Assembly: GCF_024710485.1 (NCBI RefSeq)
Contig: NZ_JANJUQ010000007.1
Coordinates: forward strand, 62,001 to 126,000
Origin: Flavobacterium sp.
GTDB lineage: Bacteria > Bacteroidota > Bacteroidia > Flavobacteriales > Flavobacteriaceae
Direction: 5' to 3'
DNA length: 64,000 bases
The position numbers and the translations under genes are program-made. The notes below the pieces were generated by a model. It worked only from the letters and a program-made list of their open reading frames with translations. It was not told the DNA's origin and did no database searches. Of this stretch, positions 60,153 through 64,000 are shown in pieces (the first letter of the stretch is position 1; every line of letters begins with the position of its first letter).

Positions 60153-60371
60153 CTATTGTTTATCCGGGCGTTTTAGCTTTTCTTTCCAACCCATATAACC
60201 CAAAACAAAAATACCCATAGCTAAGAAACCACCGGCTCGAACATAAAATTCTCCCGAAGCCAACTGTTCCGCTAAAGGTTTTTCTTTGATTTCAAATAGC
60301 GTCATGAAAACGGTCATAAAGATGCCCCAAAACATCCCGTATTTTAACTGGTATTTCCAGCGATTGCTCAT
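60153..60371 (-). CDS. Small membrane protein
   Basis: A 72-residue protein with two hydrophobic segments (YGMFWGIFMTVFMTLF, about 11-26, and AGGFLAMGIFVLGYMGW, about 46-62) and a basic C-terminus. No family recognised. Its stop adjoins the convergent gene, and its ATG is one base downstream of the gpsA stop, so it is probably cotranscribed with gpsA. It may be a conserved flavobacterial inner-membrane protein. Confidence 0.65.
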   Translation of the reverse strand: MSNRWKYQLKYGMFWGIFMTVFMTLFEIKEKPLAEQLASGEFYVRAGGFLAMGIFVLGYMGWKEKLKRPDKQ

Positions 60372-60372
60372 C

Positions 60373-61368
60373 TTAATCTAATTTTTCGGTAAGTTTCTTG
60401 AATACTTTTTTGGCTTCTTTGCCTTCGTATAAAACCTCATACACCGCATCAATGATAGGTGTTTTGGCTTTGTACTCTTGATTGAGTTTGTAAGCACTTT
60501 TTACAGCGTAATAACCTTCGGCTACCATACTCATTTCGTGTTGCGCCGCCTGGACGGTATAGCCTTTACCAATCATATTGCCAAACATACGGTTTCTGGA
60601 AAATACAGAATAACCGGTAACCAACAAATCGCCTAAATAGGCTGAATTATTGATGTTGCGCTTCATCTTATGGACTTTCTTAATAAATCGCTTCATCTCG
60701 CGAATAGCGTTACTCATAATGACGGATTGGAAATTATCGCCGTAACCCAAACCATGCGCGATTCCGGCAGCAATCGCATAAATGTTTTTCAACATCGCTG
60801 CATATTCGGTACCTATGATATCGTCGGAAATTTTAGTTTTGATAAAATGACAGCTCAAATTATTGGCTACGACTTTAGCTTTTTTAGCATCAGCACATGC
60901 GATAGTTAAATAGGAAAGTCTTTCTAAGGCGACTTCTTCAGCATGACAAGGTCCGGTAATAACGCCTATGTTTTCATAAGGTATATCAAAATTTTTGTGG
61001 AAATGTTCACCAACTATCAAAAAAGTTTCGGGAACAATTCCTTTTATGGCTGAGAAAATTACTTTGTCTTTTAAATCCACTTTAAGTTTTTCCAACTCTT
61101 TACTCAAGAATGCTGACGGAATGGCAAATATGAGATAATCTGCATATGCTATGGCTTCGTTTATATCGCTGGTGAGGCGTAATTTTTTTGTATCAAACTC
61201 AACTGAACTCAAGTAATTAGGATTGTGCTTTTCCGCTTTTAAATGGTCTATTGCCGATTGGCTTCTCATATACCAAGCTATTTCGGGTAAGTTTACGCAA
61301 AGCATCTTGGCTATAGCAGTAGCCCAACTTCCGCCACCGATAACGGCAAATTTTGGTGAATTATTCAT
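60373..61368 (-). CDS. gpsA: Glycerol-3-phosphate dehydrogenase [NAD(P)+]
   Basis: Makes sn-glycerol-3-phosphate from dihydroxyacetone phosphate for phospholipid synthesis. The 331-residue protein has the Rossmann motif IGGGSWATAIAKML, NPNYLSS, FAIPSAFL, SAIKGI, TGPCHAEEVA and the catalytic-Lys region MLKNIYAIAAGIAHGLGYGD. The C-terminal helical domain is complete (YLGDLLVTGYS, GYYAVKSAY). First gene of a two-gene operon with the small membrane protein. Confidence 0.96.
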   Translation of the reverse strand: MNNSPKFAVIGGGSWATAIAKMLCVNLPEIAWYMRSQSAIDHLKAEKHNPNYLSSVEFDTKKLRLTSDINEAIAYADYLIFAIPSAFLSKELEKLKVDLKDKVIFSAIKGIVPETFLIVGEHFHKNFDIPYENIGVITGPCHAEEVALERLSYLTIACADAKKAKVVANNLSCHFIKTKISDDIIGTEYAAMLKNIYAIAAGIAHGLGYGDNFQSVIMSNAIREMKRFIKKVHKMKRNINNSAYLGDLLVTGYSVFSRNRMFGNMIGKGYTVQAAQHEMSMVAEGYYAVKSAYKLNQEYKAKTPIIDAVYEVLYEGKEAKKVFKKLTEKLD

Positions 61369-61391
61369 GAGACACTAGTATTATTTCTGTT

Positions 61392-61399
61392 CAAAAATA
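61392..61399 (-). promoter_or_regulatory. -7 box candidate for gpsA
   Basis: Minus-strand TATTTTTG matches TAnnTTTG, 23 bp before the gpsA ATG. Confidence 0.4.
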
Positions 61400-61584
61400 C
61401 TCAATTTAAAATGATTTACCTTCAGCATTGCCGCATTCATAAATTAATCAGTCATTATCAATATCACAAAGAATATTATTTTTAAGCTTTTTTCTTTCTT
61501 TTTACAATTTTTTATGCATTTCATCGTTTTTTTTATACTTTTAAAAGAATCTGTTTTACTTTAGTAATCCCAAATTTATCAAAT

Positions 61585-62172
61585 ATGAAAACAAAATTAC
61601 TTTACTGTTTCATGGCTTTACTTTCGCTTGGCATAGTGTCTTGTGAAAAAGACGAAACCTCAAGCCAACAGAGAATTTCTCAAACCGCATCAAGTTCAGT
61701 AGTTTCTACAACAGCACTTCAAAACTTAGATGCATGTGTGACTACCAATTTAATGGCCGGACAGCATTATGATGCCGGTGATGTAAGAGTTTATGTTGAT
61801 TTAGAACATGTTTACATTGAATATGCCACTTCTGGCAATTGGTATATCAAAAAAACGCACTTGTATAGTGGTAACTGTAATGAAATTCCTGTTACCCGTA
61901 ACGGAAGCCCGGTTCCCGGTCAATTTCCTGTAAGTAATGCTTATCCAAATGGAACTCAATCTGTTGTTTACGCTTTCAACAAAGCGGATTTACCGGAATG
62001 TTTTTGCGTAGCTGCTCATGCAGAAGTTTATCGAGTAGAAAATAATCAAATTGTACAAACAGAAACTGCATGGGCTCAGGGTGAACGTTTTACACCAAGA
62101 AGTTGGGGAATGTTCTTCAGCGTTTGTCAATCAGACTGCTTTGATATAGAAGATTATTACTTTGGTAACTAA
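61585..62172 (+). CDS. Cysteine-containing lipoprotein of unknown function
   Basis: A 195-residue lipoprotein with lipobox IVSC (Cys20). The mature part is Ser/Thr-rich for 35 residues, then one domain: LMAGQHYDAGDVRVYVD, WYIKKTHLYSGNC, PVPGQFPVSN, CFCVAAHAEVY, ETAWAQGERF, SWGMFFSVC. I recall similar AGQ-x-AG / THLYxG / GQFP / CxCxAAHA segments in secreted Bacteroidetes proteins but cannot name the family. Seven Cys in the mature domain suggest disulfides. It is alone, with a terminator after it. Confidence 0.7.
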   Translation: MKTKLLYCFMALLSLGIVSCEKDETSSQQRISQTASSSVVSTTALQNLDACVTTNLMAGQHYDAGDVRVYVDLEHVYIEYATSGNWYIKKTHLYSGNCNEIPVTRNGSPVPGQFPVSNAYPNGTQSVVYAFNKADLPECFCVAAHAEVYRVENNQIVQTETAWAQGERFTPRSWGMFFSVCQSDCFDIEDYYFGN

Positions 62173-62228
62173 ATCCGTAAAAATGCAGTCATAGCGATTA
62201 GCTTACATTTTGTATCCCGTTTGAAAAT

Positions 62229-62258
62229 AAAAAAGCCTTCAAAATGAAGGCTTTTTTA
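62229..62258. terminator. Bidirectional terminator between the lipoprotein and alcohol dehydrogenase genes
   Basis: A perfect 12-bp stem (AAAAAAGCCTTC with GAAGGCTTTTTT) around AAAAT lies between convergent genes. Confidence 0.88.
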
Positions 62259-63425
62259 TTAATAACTCATTTCGACTATCGCTTTTATTTTGTCTACAGT
62301 TACATTTTGTTTTTCGCCTAAAGCTTTCCATCCTCTTTCTTCAAAACGTTTTACTATAAAATCGGCAGTATTTTGGTAATCTTCTGTGTTTTCGGACAAC
62401 TTGGTTTTCATCCCCATAGTATGGAAAAACGCTATCGTTTTTTGAATCGCTTGTTGTGCAATTTCCACTTCATCATTCCCTTCTATATGCCAAACTCTTT
62501 TGCCGTACTGCGCTAATTTTTCTTTTTTGGAATCAAACATTACTTTGTACAAATTAGGCCCAATAATGGCCAACGTTCTGGCGTGATCGATTTCGTATAA
62601 AGCCGTCAATTCGTGACCAATCATGTGGGTAGCCCAATCGCTGGGTACGCCTTTTTGGATTAAACCGTTTAAGGCCATAGTGGCGCACCACATGTAGTTA
62701 GAAGCCAATTTGTAATCGGTTGGATTTTCAGCCACATCAGGTCCGATTTCGATTAAAGTTTGCAAGATGCTTTCAGCAAATCGGTCTTGCAATAAAGCGT
62801 CGTGCGGATAAGTCAAGTATTGCTCCATAACGTGGGTAAAAGCGTCTACAACACCGTTTTGAATTTGTCTCTTAGGCAATGAAGCAATCACTTCAGGGTC
62901 ACAAATAGAAAACTTAGGAAACAAAGCACTCCCGCCTAAAGTTAGTTTTTCCTGAGTGGCTTCGATAGTAACAACAGCGCCTGAATTCATCTCGCTGCCG
63001 GTTGCCGGTAACGTCAGCACTGTTCCGAAAGGAATCACTTTAGTCACATCGGTAAATAAAACTCTGTTTTTAAGGATTTCAATAGGATTGCCCTCGTAGT
63101 TTACTGCACCGGAGATGAATTTTACGCCGTCAATAACGCTTCCACCACCAACAGCCAAAATAAAGTTAATGTGTTGCTCACGGATGATCTCTACTGCTTT
63201 CATCAAGGTTTCAAAACGTGGATTAGGCTCTATTCCGCCAAATTCAACCACTTCAAAACCGTTCAAAGCCGATTTCACCTGATTGTAAACACCATTTTTA
63301 AAAATACTGCCACCGCCATAAGCCAAAAGCACTTTGGCATTTTGTGGAACTAAAGTGGCTAATTTTTGGGTCTGTCCTTTCCCGAAAACATATTGGGTAG
63401 GATTATATAATTCGAAGTTTAACAT
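62259..63425 (-). CDS. Iron-containing alcohol dehydrogenase (YqhD/BDH-like)
   Basis: NAD(P)H-dependent aldehyde reductase or butanol-dehydrogenase-type enzyme, 388 residues. Seen are NPTQYVFGKGQ near the start, the nucleotide-binding GGGSIFKNGVY and VGGGSVIDGVKF, and TLPATGSEMNSGAV. Metal ligands lie in VVDAFTHVMEQY, WATHMIGHELTAL and DHARTLAI. It is likely to detoxify short aldehydes. Monocistronic with a good promoter. Confidence 0.93.
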   Translation of the reverse strand: MLNFELYNPTQYVFGKGQTQKLATLVPQNAKVLLAYGGGSIFKNGVYNQVKSALNGFEVVEFGGIEPNPRFETLMKAVEIIREQHINFILAVGGGSVIDGVKFISGAVNYEGNPIEILKNRVLFTDVTKVIPFGTVLTLPATGSEMNSGAVVTIEATQEKLTLGGSALFPKFSICDPEVIASLPKRQIQNGVVDAFTHVMEQYLTYPHDALLQDRFAESILQTLIEIGPDVAENPTDYKLASNYMWCATMALNGLIQKGVPSDWATHMIGHELTALYEIDHARTLAIIGPNLYKVMFDSKKEKLAQYGKRVWHIEGNDEVEIAQQAIQKTIAFFHTMGMKTKLSENTEDYQNTADFIVKRFEERGWKALGEKQNVTVDKIKAIVEMSY

Positions 63426-63445
63426 AGTATTTTTGTTTTGATTTA

Positions 63446-63473
63446 CAAATTTACAAAAGGCTCAAAAGAACAA
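63446..63473 (-). promoter_or_regulatory. Promoter of the alcohol dehydrogenase gene
   Basis: Minus strand: TTG at 63473-63471, a 17-bp gap, then TAAATTTG (63453-63446, exact TAnnTTTG). The ATG is 20 bp downstream. Confidence 0.6.
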
Positions 63474-63492
63474 CTGATAAAACAATGTTAAG

Positions 63493-64000
63493 TTATTTTT
63501 TGTAAAAGTTATTATGAACAACATATTCCCAAACCTTGTGTGGTAAAAGCGGTCGGATATTTTTGTTGTTTTTGATATTATCCCGAATGACTGTAGAAGA
63601 AATTTCCACTATCGGTGCATCAATCATGTGAATTCGGGGGTGATTTTTAAATTGCTGATTTTCTGTCTCTTCGGAAACCCTAGGGTAAATATAAATATCG
63701 TGATGTTCTAAAATATACTCGTAGTTTTTCCATTTGTGAAGCGATTTCAAATTGTCTTCCCCCATGATTAGAGAAAACTCATGTTGTGGTGATTTCTCCA
63801 TTAAATGTGCCAGCGTATTCACCGTATAATTCGGCTGAGGCAATTTGAATTCGATATCGGAGGGTTTGATTTTCGGATAATCCTCAGAAGCTAATCGCAC
63901 CAAATGCAACCGCTGATAATCGTCGAGTAACGTTTGTTTCTGTTTCAACGGATTATGTGGCGTAACGACCATCCAAATTTGCTCCAAATCGGAATGCTCC
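63493..64000 (-). CDS. nadD: Nicotinate-nucleotide adenylyltransferase (5' end outside window)
   Basis: Adenylates nicotinate mononucleotide in NAD synthesis. The frame is open to the window edge (E-H-S-D-L-E-Q-I-W), so the first in-window ATG at 63987 is internal. The N-terminal HxGH motif is missing only because of the cut. Visible family parts are VVTPHNPLKQ, the FSLIMGEDNL segment, LHKWKNYEYIL and the C-terminal ISSTVIRDNIK (ISSTxIR motif) with PLLPHKVWEYV. It would be about 195 residues when complete. Confidence 0.93.
   Translation of the reverse strand, partial: EHSDLEQIWMVVTPHNPLKQKQTLLDDYQRLHLVRLASEDYPKIKPSDIEFKLPQPNYTVNTLAHLMEKSPQHEFSLIMGEDNLKSLHKWKNYEYILEHHDIYIYPRVSEETENQQFKNHPRIHMIDAPIVEISSTVIRDNIKNNKNIRPLLPHKVWEYVVHNNFYKK

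Overview
The window looks like a chromosomal segment of a Flavobacteriaceae bacterium, most likely Flavobacterium or a close relative. The evidence is the low-GC coding style and the near absence of Shine-Dalgarno sequences. Many Bacteroidetes-type -7 boxes (TAnnTTTG) sit ahead of genes. Family markers include a TonB receptor with an N-terminal regulatory domain, DUF5689 and choice-of-anchor lipoproteins, a PID-CTERM small protein, the MoxR-Bat operon, GH92, and lipoproteins with loose lipoboxes. I see no rRNA, insertion sequence, prophage or CRISPR array. Both edge genes are cut: succinate dehydrogenase cytochrome b on the left and nadD on the right.

Layout. 1-3500: succinate dehydrogenase sdhCAB. 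3.5-12.2 kb: exported EEP-family hydrolase, GH92 mannosidase, omega-amidase, Ig-like lipoprotein, ComF and glycyl-tRNA synthetase. 12.5-20.1 kb: a signalling island with a LytTR regulator, two paralogous response regulators, two paralogous TPR sensor kinases, a small exported protein, and an 84-residue exported protein made almost wholly of five IGGRSQDP repeats. 20.3-33.2 kb: housekeeping genes (thiL, lepA, dusB, LolC-like permease, rbfA, epimerase, one CAT tRNA, ribE, pdxA, YceD-rpmF, fabH-accB-accC). 33.4-41.5 kb: S9 peptidase, then a TonB receptor with two surface-type lipoproteins, divergent from a secreted EEP hydrolase. 41.5-48.9 kb: 3-hydroxyanthranilate dioxygenase, aldehyde dehydrogenase 7, PhnA-like protein, small outer-membrane protein, phosphatase, AlbA-type ATP-binding protein, aldo/keto reductase and DUF4382 lipoprotein. 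49-58 kb: MoxR, DUF58 and Bat aerotolerance operon. 58-64 kb: pheS, gpsA, alcohol dehydrogenase, nadD and several uncharacterised small genes.

The most interesting part is 12.5-20.1 kb. A secreted protein with five copies of one short peptide lies between two sensor kinases whose predicted extracytoplasmic halves are TPR repeats, a fold that binds peptides in known bacterial peptide-signalling receptors. The first repeat differs from the second at five synonymous codon positions and at no amino acid, which points to selection on the peptide itself. I propose, as inference, a multi-copy peptide signal or surface peptide with its own duplicated two-component receptors. Unexplained direct repeats lie upstream of the peptide gene, and the LytTR regulator has Glu where the phosphoacceptor Asp is expected.

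The intergenic regions also carry two families of short imperfect palindromic repeats, 7-8 bp tandem repeats placed just ahead of start codons, and many clear hairpin terminators.
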